Made by a program: the position numbers and the translations under genes. From the NCBI GenBank assembly GCA_963576735.1, contig OY755170.1, positions 26,830,875 through 26,894,874 of the forward strand: DNA of 64,000 nucleotides, in the 5' to 3' direction. Numbering within the stretch: position 1 is the stretch's first letter; each line of letters starts with the position of its first letter. This document shows positions 49,501-57,411 of this stretch, piece after piece. The stretch is from Bedellia somnulentella (Eukaryota > Arthropoda > Insecta > Lepidoptera > Bedelliidae). The notes beneath the pieces are model-generated. The model was given only the letters and a program-made list of their open reading frames with translations, ran no database searches and was not told the origin of the DNA.

Positions 49501-51222
49501 CCCGGGACGCGGGTCATTGCAGCTGCGCTCGTCTACGCAAGATGGACGGGACGCCGACACGGGAGCATGCGCTAACCCCGCCGCCGCGCCGCCAGCCCCG
49601 GCCTCGCGTCCCACTTGTTGAACTTCGGAGAAATGACGCCAAATGCGCGCGCAGTCGCAATGACACACAGACTACTCATGTACCACGACTGACACAATGA
49701 ATTTAATAACGTAATTTTTACTGTGTCCCTAAACATTGCAAACCTATGAGCCAACACATTACATCGCATAAATAACGACCTGTATTCCCTACCTATATCA
49801 AAACTATCTTTAATGTCACTAGTTATCCATTGACCAAGATATTAGGACTTAGGAGAAAGAATGCTAAATGCAGTCGCAATGACCCACAGACTACTCATGT
49901 GATACAAAAGCTATAAACAATATTTAATGGTCGACCACCCATTAACACCAATGGTATGTGTGTATATTATAATAACATTTGCTCACGTTTTGATACATAA
50001 ATTTAAGATTTTGCATGGCACCAATTTTTTAGCTCAATAATACTATAATATTCTGATGATCTGGTATTCCAGATCATCAGAATAAATGATATTTAATATA
50101 AATTCTTCTGATGGTCATACTAATATTGAAATAATGAGACAACATTCAAAAGTACAGATGTCTCACTCCTTAGCTTGTTTCACAATATATCATAACAAAC
50201 TAGGACAAATGCCCTCGTTTAATAAAAGTCATGGCATGACTGGTGTTTTACCAGCGATGTAGAACTGAACAGTCTGTATAAGTACAAAGATAGCATTCTT
50301 GGTAGATATGCCGGGCCTATAAGTGTTATAGTAGATAGTTTTTTGTTAAGCGGACTGTCCATAACTTGGGTTATGAATTATGGCATGAGATATAGGCCTG
50401 TAGTAAGAAATGAAAGACCCCAGCGTGCCTTGGATGTTTGATGCTGAGGCTGTCATGTCCAAACTGCGTCTTGTTCTGTTATGCCCCTAATAACTGATGT
50501 TACACCCTTTTCATTGCATCTCACAAAAACATACTACACCCTGTACTAGTAGCATGAGGCTTATGAGAGCGCGTATGTCACATGAGAAGTGAGAAACTGA
50601 CAGATTGCTCATACAAAATCTGTCAGTATTTCACTTCTCATGTGACATACGCGCTCTCATAAGCCTCATGCTACGGGGGCTGGTGGTCTTATCTTCTTCC
50701 AGTCTTTGGATGGTAAGGACAATAAATAGGTCATAATTACAGTACATATGAAGTACAGACTTGTATGACAGATGTTTATATATAGTACAAAATCAATAAA
50801 AAAAACAGAGAAGTTCTATGCTAAGCTCGAATGCACTATTAAGATTAAAATGACTTATTTATAAGATACTTACATAAGAAACCACCCTATCACCAAATTT
50901 CTCCATAAAGTTGGCTTCATATAAACCCTGAAAATTTTAATGCTTTTAATAATTATTAATACAGATTTTGCAAATGCAGGACCTTAACAATAAGAAGGCA
51001 TAGCTAGGTGCTAGTTCCTACTGCTGCAAACTGTACTAAGTACAAGTTAGACAGATTTTGTAACAAAATATGTGCCATATGTACTATATTCGCTATTAAA
51101 GTACTTAAAGTTTCCAGTAGATATAAAGTTATTCTGTTTGAAAAATGTAATACCTCGTTGGGTCCATCTCTGTACATTTTGTAGAGTCGCGGGGCAAAAA
51201 AACATTGCAATGATAAAAACAT
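40473..51222 (-). CDS. ABHD16A: ABHD16A-type phosphatidylserine lipase (whole gene, 9 exons)
   Basis: Membrane alpha/beta-hydrolase. Vertebrate ABHD16A (BAT5) hydrolyses phosphatidylserine to lyso-PS at the ER. Exons: 51154-51222, 50874-50927, 44948-45243, 44651-44814, 43628-43875, 42751-42915, 42183-42367, 41555-41738 and 40473-40571. All junctions are GT/AG and in phase, giving 487 aa against roughly 550 in vertebrates. Features: APRLYKMYRDGP near the N-end; hydrophobic segments about 46-63 and 74-94; IDTMFVDRR; LGWNHPGFATST; nucleophile GWSIGG (Ser about 313); RRTNDEII (predicted Asp about 388); DSTHCQPLP (predicted His about 467). No frame break is seen. No transcript evidence was available. 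Confidence 0.94.
40975..41045 (+). repeat. tRNA-like SINE head
   Basis: GACATCCGTGGCTGAGTGGA followed by CGGAGGTTCAGC (degenerate B box). It resembles the head at 25185. Located in the ABHD16A intron between the last two exons. Confidence 0.6.
41200..41280 (+). repeat. Dispersed repeat family B
   Basis: TGTGCAAAGTGGTAATCGAT, TAGTATCTGCCTACCCCAAT. In an ABHD16A intron. Confidence 0.7.
41555..41738 (-). CDS. ABHD16A: ABHD16A exon 8
   Basis: 184 nt. SNRGNELLLKIMDSRYPTLE, then SSVRRFHGVVQSQRDSVAET and VQMALNL. SNRGNxLLLK is a conserved ABHD16 block. Acceptor CCACAG, donor GTAAGG. Confidence 0.93.
42183..42367 (-). CDS. ABHD16A: ABHD16A exon 7
   Basis: 185 nt. ILDATFDDLLPLAERQMPPS, VGELVTRYPGPVHLVRRTND, EIICM. 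The Asp in RRTNDE aligns with the predicted acid of the catalytic triad. Acceptor ATCCTAG, donor GTGAGT. Confidence 0.95.
42751..42915 (-). CDS. ABHD16A: ABHD16A exon 6: nucleophile elbow
   Basis: 165 nt, phase 0 at both ends. GLPFPSQEQNAVSAVVQYAI, then ENIVLFGWSIGGYTAAWAAA. GWSIGG is the GXSXG catalytic serine motif. Acceptor TTTCAG, donor GTAATT. Confidence 0.95.
43628..43875 (-). CDS. ABHD16A: ABHD16A exon 5: start of hydrolase core
   Basis: 248 nt. LLQGRALLVERYKGKRAKI, DGNHIDTMFVDRRDQDP, LVLCCEGNSGFYEIGIM and LGWNHPGFATST. Encodes the first beta strands and the HPG oxyanion region of the fold. Acceptor GGACAG, donor GTAAGT. Confidence 0.95.
44312..44339 (+). repeat. G-rich tract
   Basis: TTGGCGGGGGAAGGAGGGGG and further G; purine tract in the ABHD16A intron between exons 4 and 5. 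It could form a G-quadruplex; no other sign of function. Confidence 0.6.
44651..44814 (-). CDS. ABHD16A: ABHD16A exon 4
   Basis: 164 nt. KKHWYSENPFRS, LSWPRRTALQMFAFLAVHTF, ALRLIYPGALGIIHNLL. Acceptor TTGCAG, donor GTGAGT. It joins in phase to the next exon with no intervening exon needed; the linker is about three residues shorter than in vertebrates. Confidence 0.92.
44948..45243 (-). CDS. ABHD16A: ABHD16A exon 3: membrane segments
   Basis: 296 nt. AQTLFQVSMYASPLLCMYAY, then a second hydrophobic stretch GYIAAAVGGMVVFAFLLRGI, then GRLTNPKYMQFLNAL and YDFDFKAWPVSYAEPPTA. The GIGRxTNPxY and YDFDFxxWP motifs are ABHD16-specific. Acceptor TTACAG, donor GTAAGT. Confidence 0.94.
45809..46200 (+). 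repeat. GC-rich unit, outlying diverged copy
   Basis: Shares the GGGCCCGGGACGCGGGTCAT core and the tail ending CTCGGCCTACAAATCGGA with the tandem units at 47.8-49.9 kb, but lacks about 150 bp of their centre. Open frames here are by-products of GC content; no gene is supported. Confidence 0.85.
46217..46330 (+). repeat. AACCGACTTC repeat with poly(T)
   Basis: AACCGACTTCAAAAAAAGGA, then CTCAATTCGACCGGTATA and a run of about 24 T. A related piece is at 18356-18410. No coding content. Confidence 0.7.
46735..46915 (+). repeat. SINE family T, 5'-truncated
   Basis: ATTATGTGACAGTGTATTTG to CCTTCAGGGATATTCGGCGT; 3' half of family T only. Confidence 0.75.
47075..47628. mobile_element. Foldback element with 195 bp inverted arms
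   Basis: Arms 47075-47269 and 47434-47628 are near-exact reverse complements, beginning TTAACAAAAAGAAAACCGAC. The spacer of about 164 bp has no coding sign. The AAAACCGACTTC motif also occurs in repeats at 46217 and 18352. Probably a non-autonomous DNA element. Confidence 0.88.
47740..48330 (+). repeat. GC-rich tandem unit 1
   Basis: From about GTGTATATCAACCTAGTC through the GC-rich core (47875-48050) to CCGGAATGCTTT. Nearly identical to the units starting 801 bp and 1618 bp later. It lies in ABHD16A intron 2. Confidence 0.9.
48340..48530 (+). repeat. SINE family T, 3' part, inside the GC-rich array
   Basis: Contains CATGTGACAGT and TGAACACCGAGTGACAATAT, ending ATATACGCATGAACGTTTGA, as in other family T copies. 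It is present only after unit 1, so it may mark an insertion after duplication or loss from the others. Confidence 0.75.
48590..49240 (+). repeat. GC-rich tandem unit 2
   Basis: Core at 48676-48850 differs by only a few bases from unit 1. Its 5' lead resembles the outlying copy at 45.8 kb and its 3' end includes the ACTAAACCCTGCTTTG and CTCGGCCTACAAATCGGA tail, so it appears to mix features of both. Confidence 0.9.
49265..49905 (+). repeat. GC-rich tandem unit 3
   Basis: Core at 49493-49667. Its 5' lead, beginning with the TAATGGCGTGAGTATAT repeat tail at about 49320, matches unit 1 closely, so the duplicated block is about 1.6 kb long or has undergone exchange. Confidence 0.9.
50549..50674. 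mobile_element. 126 bp hairpin MITE, copy 2
   Basis: Arms GTAGCATGAGGCTTATGAGA and its complement pair almost perfectly over about 55 bp. It lies in ABHD16A intron 2, close to exon 2. Any transcript through it would fold into a long hairpin. Confidence 0.9.
50874..50927 (-). CDS. ABHD16A: ABHD16A exon 2
   Basis: 18 codons, GLYEANFMEKFGDRVVSY, phase 0 at both ends, acceptor TTTCAG and donor GTAAGT. It corresponds to the conserved YxxxxxEKxxD segment ahead of the first membrane helix in the family. The following intron is 5.6 kb and carries the GC-rich array. Confidence 0.88.
51154..51222 (-). CDS. ABHD16A: ABHD16A exon 1
   Basis: 23 codons, MFLSLQCFFAPRLYKMYRDG then PNE, with donor GTATTA. 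The APRLYKMYR motif matches the conserved N-terminus of ABHD16A proteins. The ATG at 51222 is the first in frame; further upstream the frame holds GTG. Confidence 0.88.
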
Positions 51223-52675
51223 TTTCACGTAATGCGTAATACTTTTTAAAACTTAAAAAATTATAGTCACTTCACTCACTACACCACTGAGATATAATAC
51301 TGATAAATTTGAATTTCTCTTTGTATCCACCAAAATTGCACAAATTTGCCGACCAATGCACGCAGGCAGATGTGCAGATGTGCGTTTCTGACTGACCTAG
51401 TTAGTTATTGTGTATTGTATTGATCCGATTGCATCTTGTATTGATTCGAAAGCCGCGCAGCTTGTTGATACTATAGGTACAACTATCGTAGCATAGGTAT
51501 AGTAGAAGCGTTTGTTTTTTGTTGTTGTTAAAGCCGCGTTGAGACATGAAATGATACAAGGTTGACATAGATCAAACTGAGCGTTCCGTTATGCGCTGAA
51601 ACTTATTGTATTAACGTTCATCGCTTTAAAACAAGTTTAAAACTGGCGAGGGCTTTATGGAATCTAGCTCTGTTATTATAAATGTCATACGAGTATGACA
51701 CACGTAACTATCTACCTATTTACTGTTGATTTGTAAATAATTGAAAAATGCAATGGAAAAAACGAATAACACTACCCCATTTCTACCCGTGAGTGATCGT
51801 AAGAGGCGACTAAGGGTATAGGGGCTTTTTAAGTGATTTTTGGGCGATGAGGTTGGAGACCCGTCACCAAAAACATTTATTAACCATCTTTTCCCCAATC
51901 AATTTCCAAAAGTGGCTGAGGAATTTCTCATTCCAAAGCTCTGGCTACCCCGTTAAGGGATATATAGCCGTGAGTATATGTATGTATGTATGCAATGGAA
52001 AAAACCACTTTAGTTTTCTTATGCGCACCGCGCAGCGCACGCATACTCAACGCAATGGTTTTCATGGCCATCTTTATAACGATGATTCGATACCTTACCT
52101 ATGCAAGGTTTTTTTGAATATTTTTCATTTATCATATCATAAGGAATTGCTAAGTTAAGACTTTTTTACCTTTCTTCATACTTTACTGACAATGGCCCCA
52201 GTCTCAGAGGCCACTCACGCTCACGAACAAAGAACATACCACTCCAGACACCGACCTCGCCATCAGCATCGAAGAACCTCAAATCAGAACCTCCCTTGCT
52301 TGCCACTGACATAGGCCTCTCCCTCTCCTATTTAGCTTAGGTACACACATACCTCTGCCCCATTAGGGCGGCCTTCAGCTGCCCGGCACACATAAAGTCA
52401 TGGTTAAGCCGCACAGGCTACAGGGCCAGCAGCAACCAATCCTTTTGAAAAAAGAAGCAATTCCCGAACATGTGATCTCAAATGATCTTATACGATAATA
52501 AAGCAAATAGAGTTATAATTGTTTTTCTTGATGAGTCTTTGAAAGAAGAATGAAAGTCCCTAGTCACAGTTTTAAGTTTGAAAAAAATAATACGACTGTT
52601 ACATTTGATTTTATTTCAAGTTTTTTTTTATAAATAATAGTAAGTTCTTTAGAAACCGTTTTTTCGTCGTACTAA
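51223..52675. other. Between ABHD16A exon 1 and the DIRS element
   Basis: Probable promoter side of ABHD16A (minus strand), then family C at 51771. 52150-52480 is GC-richer (CAGTCTCAGAGGCCACTCAC and following) with no recognisable protein; it may be an old repeat fragment. Confidence 0.5.
51771..51992 (+). repeat. Dispersed repeat family C
   Basis: CTACCCCATTTCTACCCGTG, AGAGGCGACTAAGGGTATAG, AGCCGTGAGTATATGTATGT. It lies upstream of ABHD16A exon 1. Confidence 0.82.
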
Positions 52676-52728
52676 GTTTAATAGCTACGTTTTACCTGCA
52701 ATTAAAACGTTTATTAAACATACTTACC

Positions 52729-52895
52729 TTCTTCAAAGCCTAAATAAAATATGAGAGTAGCGTTACTGATTCCTACGTGGAATGTCGCTTCCGGTTGGCG
52801 ATCCACCCATGATTTTCAACCGCAAATTCCGCTCCCCACTAGTTTGGTCCCACTACGCAGTCCACCATTGAAAGTTGTGTCGCTTTCGAATCATT
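52729..52895 (+). repeat. Left inverted terminal repeat of the DIRS-like element
   Basis: Matches the reverse complement of 61637-61803 over 167 bp with only a few differences (starts TTCTTCAAAGCCTAAATAAA). Past the repeat the two ends diverge (ACATACTTACC on the left, CAGTACTGTACCG on the right), as in DIRS elements, where the extreme ends are instead matched by the internal region. Confidence 0.93.
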
Positions 52896-52934
52896 GCGTC
52901 TCATATTTATTGCCACCGGGCAGATTTAAAATGT

Positions 52935-53042
52935 TAGGCTTTGAAGAAGGTAAGTATGTTTAATAAACGTTTTAATTGCAGGTAAAACGTAGCTATTAAA
53001 CAGTACTGTACCGTTCTTCAAAGCCTAAATAAAATATGAGAG
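52935..53042. repeat. Internal complementary region of the DIRS-like element
   Basis: 52935-53001 is an exact 67 bp reverse complement of the element's left end (52676-52742). The overlapping block 52995-53042 is the reverse complement of its right end (about 61775-61822). The two blocks overlap on GTTTAAT. This reproduces the sequence expected where the two ends of a circular DNA meet, which is the proposed template role of this region in DIRS1. Confidence 0.92.
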
Positions 53043-53270
53043 ACGTGTTTATTATCGCCTGGTGGGACAGAACTAGGTACTGTTAACGCCAATGTGATAC
53101 AATATTAGTTCATAATAAAAATATATGGAAATTAAAAATCTTCATAAGAACTTACAATTAAGGTTTATTTACTGATACTTAGTAAGTATGTAATAGATAG
53201 TTAGGTGTATTAATAATAGTTTGTGCAAAACAGTAATAATAATTTATGACTACTTTTAAACCAATATAAG

Positions 53271-54250
53271 TCAAGGGCTCAACGGTGTAAAAGTTGAGGT
53301 TACTCTTGTAGTTAAAGAATCACTGATAGAGTCTCTGGGTAAGATTTCCCGTCTATAATATTTACAAAAAGTATTGGCTGATTTCCAGTTTCCTCTAACT
53401 AGAATGCTATCCAGAGGAAAATTTTCAATCCATGTCTTTGATGCTATAGCAGACCGAATGCTGCCTGCTGAATCTTGTATACCAGATTTACACAAGATCT
53501 GTTTTATCCACCCTGCTAAAATTGTGCGTGATGCGGGTCTGGGAGATCCGGTAACTGTCATAAATAAACTATTGGACTCTGATCCATTTCTTCGAGGCGC
53601 TGATAATTCTATTAATCGTGTTACCCAGTACACTGGACATAGAGCTTTGTTATCGCTATATGTTGATAATTTCCAGTCCGTTGTTTATGCTAATGCGTGT
53701 CTGTCTTAGATCCGAATAAAGGCTTCAAAATGATGCAGCCATTTTGATATATGCAATTTTCTGGAGCAATCGTAAGTAGAGTTAAATCATGAACTCTCCT
53801 GCCTGAACAAAGGGTTAATAATGTTGCAGTATGCTGGGAAGTTTCGAATAAACTGGTGGTGTCAGGGTCTTTACGAGATAAATACTCAATGACAGTATCT
53901 GCATCCCATATCGGTGGTTTTGTAGGTTTAGGCTTCTTTAATCTGATAGATTTAATCATTTGCTTGACCAAAAGGTGTTCACCTAGTGCTGCTCGGTTTT
54001 CGGGGTTTGACAAAGTCACTACGACCGATTTATGTAATAAAATTGTGCTTAGTGCTAATCCAAACACTTGATGTAAATCTGCTAAAAATCTGGCGAGATC
54101 TGAACCACTAGGTTTTAGGGGATCAACATTCTGGTTTTGAGTCCACGATATCCACATTTTCCATGCTGGTTTATAGGTTCTGATAGTTGATTTGCGCCAG
54201 CCAGACATAACAAGATTTATTTGGTTTGAGTTCCAACCAGTTAAGTGCTT
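53271..54250 (-). pseudogene. DIRS tyrosine recombinase, broken
   Basis: N-terminal core-binding part: SGWRKSTIRTYKPAWKMWIS, LARFLADLHQVFGLALSTIL. Catalytic arginine region: LLTLCSGRRVHDLTLLTI. The frame stops at 53690; a different frame carries the C-end from about 53655 to 53271: YWVTRLIELSAPRR, and GNWKSANTFCKYYRREIL with the candidate nucleophilic Tyr in YYRRE. The enzyme would integrate the circular DNA intermediate. The break near 53640-53690 separates the catalytic Arg from the Tyr. Confidence 0.87.
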
Positions 54251-56207
54251 GTCCCACCCCCACATCTCCAAATTTCCATTGTCATGTCCTGGACTTTTAG
54301 TGGTGGTTGTCCCGTTGTGACGTCGAATAGGACTTGTTCCAGGTTTCTCACCGTGAAAGGGGCTACTAGGGCGCGGTTCTTTAGGTCCGGGCGCCAGAAT
54401 ACCTTCTCCCAACGAGGTAATATCAATAGATACACTCCTGTAGCGCTCTTCAGGTGTGACAGAACTTGAGGTACCAGGTGAGGTGGCGGAAAAACCCACG
54501 CTAGGGGAAAATTCCAATGCATGCTCAGCGCATCGTAAAAGACTGCTGCTTTGTCTCTTCTGTCCAGTGTGCAATAAGTTGGGATCACGTGGGCTCTTTC
54601 GGAGGCAAATAAATCGATCACGGGTACACCCCACTTCTGAAATACTAGCCGAGTTAGCGTTGGGCGTAGATGCCATTCTGCGGCCATTTTTTGTCGAGAT
54701 AGGCTGTCCGCTTGGCAGTTGTACCTCCCCGGCACATAGTAGATTTTCATTTCTATTTTGTATTGATCTAGAGTCTGGAGAATTTCTTTTGTCAGAGCTG
54801 TGAGTACGGCTGATTTCGTGCCTCCCTCGTTGCGCAAGTACTACACTACAGACTTGTTGTCGCTTTGAATGAGGACGCTCTTCAATTTCAAACTCTGACC
54901 ATGACTTTTTAGAACCTTGAGAATTGCTATCATTTCTTTTTGATTGCAATGGAGATTCTGTTGGGTCGAAGACCATTTCCCTTGAATGTCCGTATTGTCT
55001 AATTTTGCCCCCCAACCTATGTCGCTCGCATCCGTCGTTATGTAGTGTGTTGGGGGCTGTGAATGCAGTGAAGATTTCATTTTGCAGTTGTCTAACCACC
55101 ATTTCAGGTTGTTCTTGCTGAGTATGTCCAATGGAACAGGTTTTTTGGTTTTCATTGCTAACATCTTGTTCATTTGGACTTGCAGTGACCGGTAATTTAA
55201 TCGACCTCTTTTTACAATAAAGCTGGCATAGTTCATCATACCGATCACTCTTTGTAAATCGGTCAGTGAAGCTTTTCCTCTCCGAAGCAGACAGGACACC
55301 AAGTCGTGTAGCTTTGATACAGTGCGTTCGGGTAGGAACTTTAAATTGTGCCAGGGATCCCACATAATGCCCAGGAATTCTAAACATTTTTGTGGTGTCT
55401 GCACCGACTTCTTTGTCTTTATTTTCCAGCCTAGGTACTGGAGTGTTTGAACTGTCAGATCGATATGGTCTTGGAGCCCCTTCTCGTTCTGATTCACCAG
55501 GTAGAAGTCGTCCAGGAACACCAATATGCGGACACCGCGGTCCCTTAACAGTTGAGCCACCCAATTTGATAGGCAGGCAAAGATTTTGGGTGCGGAACTG
55601 AGTCCAAATGGTAGGCATGTTAGTTCCATCAGTTTGTTTGCATAGATTATTCGCAAAAACCGTCGGTGACTGCGCGAGATATTTACGTGGAAATAAGCTT
55701 GGTGTAGGTCTATTTTCGCCATCCAATCTCGAGCTTGAATGAAATTTGGTACTCTTTGTACATTTATCAGGCGAAATTTTCCAGGGTCGACATAGAAATT
55801 CAGAGCTTTGAGGTTGAATATTGGCCTTAGTGTACCGTCGGTCTTTGGCCGCAAGAAAACAAAGACTCATTGTTCCTTCATTTTCTTGATCAGAATTGTC
55901 ATTTCTTTTGACTGTGGAGTCTGGCGTTGAAAATTTCGATGACAAAGCGGGGGTTTTAAATGGAAAGGTATGCGGTATTCAAAATGTGGGGCGGCGCCCC
56001 CAGCATTTTCCAGTTGTTGTAGTAATGACGAAGTTGTCCCGCACGAAAAGGCAGACTCGGTGAGTCACAATCTCTTTTTATTGTAATCTCTCCTATCCCG
56101 TCGGGATGAGGGAGAGGGAGCTCGAGCATCTTTTCCCTTATGTCCTGAAAAGGTTGCTCCTTTGTTTTGTGAACTTTTCCCTTGTCTGGAACGAAAGGAA
56201 TTGTCAT
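54241..56207 (-). pseudogene. DIRS reverse transcriptase / RNase H, broken
   Basis: Starts with the typical lead AGQLRHYYNNWKMLG (about 56046-56002), shifts frame near 55977, and has a TGA near 55868 just before LRPKTDGTLRPIFNLKALN. The RT core follows: DWMAKIDLHQAYFHVNI, LTCLPFGLSSAPKIF and FLDDF (the YxDD-box variant). RNase H: YITTDASDIGWGAKLD, then a TAG at about 54838-54840 after QSDNKSVV, then VPGRYNCQADSLSRQ. The remainder (about 198 codons) covers the WGVPVIDLFASERAH region seen after RNase H in DIRS elements. The Asp residues of RT and RNase H are retained, but the frame is interrupted three times. Confidence 0.88.
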
Positions 56208-57307
56208 GTACAGGCTTTCTTTGTTGTTGTTGAAAGTTCTTTTTCCGCTGTGATGGTTTACTACCAGTCTTAAGCTGTAAGATTTGTGACGACGTCATGG
56301 TTCGATCATTCTGCGTCGCAGAGTAACGATCTTTGTTGGAGGAATAGAAAACTTTTTTCATACCTCCAGATTTTTCTACAAAAGCACTAAATTTATCAGC
56401 TTCAAATAAGTTTGTGACAGAAGGTGGTATTTTTCTTAAGGCTGACTTGTGAAAATGGTCTTTGATAGATGACAGAACACCCTTTCGTCTAAGCTGAATA
56501 AGTTCAGCCCTATGTCCGCACACCATTTGAGCATCACTCGAGATCTTACAATAGTCGCCTTTCGTGAAAATTTCATTTATCTTTGACTGAATTTCATTGT
56601 ACCCATCGCTATAATTTTGCTCGACCCAGACAAAAACCTCTTTCATGGCATTTTCCAGAGACTGACCTTGCTTTAGCAACGCGTACGAAATACCAGCAAA
56701 AGCCTTCTCCATATTTGCCGCAAATTTGTTATTGTCATACCGTTTGTTCTCTTCATTTGGTTCCAAACTCGTAAACCCCGGTGAATGGATGTATGATTTT
56801 TGTACATCAGCGTACCTAACATCACCCCAGGCAGGGTCATCCAACCGCTGCCAGTTTTTGAGCTGGTGAAGCATTTCATCTGAAGTTTTTGGAACAGCTG
56901 GTTCCATTACTTTAGTCCCAACATTTAAATTAAATTCCGGTTGCTGCCTGGGTACTGATTCTGTCATCGTGTCTTAAACGGGTACACTAATGTCAAGGTC
57001 ATCGTGATCGTCAGTCTCAAATAAATCCCCACTAACATCACGGTCAATAAGGTCTTCCTTTAGATTTGTCAAGAAGTTGTTATTGCATTTTGTTAACTAC
57101 TGATATGAGTTGGTTTAACTTACGGTCGTGTTCTCTTCGATACCTGCGAGTACGTCTCCGCTTACGTTTCCTCTTTTCATCTGAAGATGATGACGAGCTC
57201 GAGTCAGACGAAGAGCTGCTCTCAGATTCGGAACTGGTCGCTTTTGCACGCTTCCGCTTCAACACTTCAGGATGCACGACCGTTTGTGACCGCCGCTCCT
57301 CCCTCGC
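56065..57307 (-). pseudogene. DIRS-type gag-like protein, broken
   Basis: 57307-57080 encodes a serine-rich then basic segment (KRKRKRRRTRRYRREHDRKL) reaching a stop after NKMQ. A shifted frame continues with an acidic stretch (DLFETDDHDDLDI) to a stop near 56982. 56967-56065 (300 codons) is intact: SDEMLHQLKNWQRLDDPAWG, KFAANMEKAFAGISYALLKQ, and a basic Gln/Lys-rich C-end. The architecture fits DIRS/Ngaro-type gag proteins that coat the RNA; there is no zinc knuckle. Identification rests mainly on position in the element. Confidence 0.7.
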
Positions 57308-57316
57308 TGTCTCCGA
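57308..57316. repeat. Target-site duplication, 3' copy
   Basis: CTGTCTCCG directly after the (AAT)n tail of the nested element; matches 60784-60792. Confidence 0.88.
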
Positions 57317-57335
57317 TTATTATTATTATTATTGT
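57317..57335 (-). repeat. (AAT)n 3' tail of the nested non-LTR element
   Basis: On the minus strand the element ends AGCGCCCAAC followed by AAT repeats and directly by the target duplication. This is a usual 3' end for I-like elements. Confidence 0.8.
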
Positions 57336-57411
57336 TGGGCGCTAACCGCCTCGGGTTTCCGCACTTAACCCAGCTGCGAGGTGGGCCATTGTACGTGGGC
57401 CATTTGGCCGT

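Noticed and set aside
47760..49769. Repeated open frames of 65-96 codons on both strands of the GC-rich units
   Set aside because: They arise from high GC content in a repeated core, occur on both strands at once, and contain no family motif or splice-supported structure.
57080..57277. Independent small basic/serine-rich protein gene
   Set aside because: Its frame continues upstream through the target duplication of the nested LINE, so it is part of the DIRS gag.
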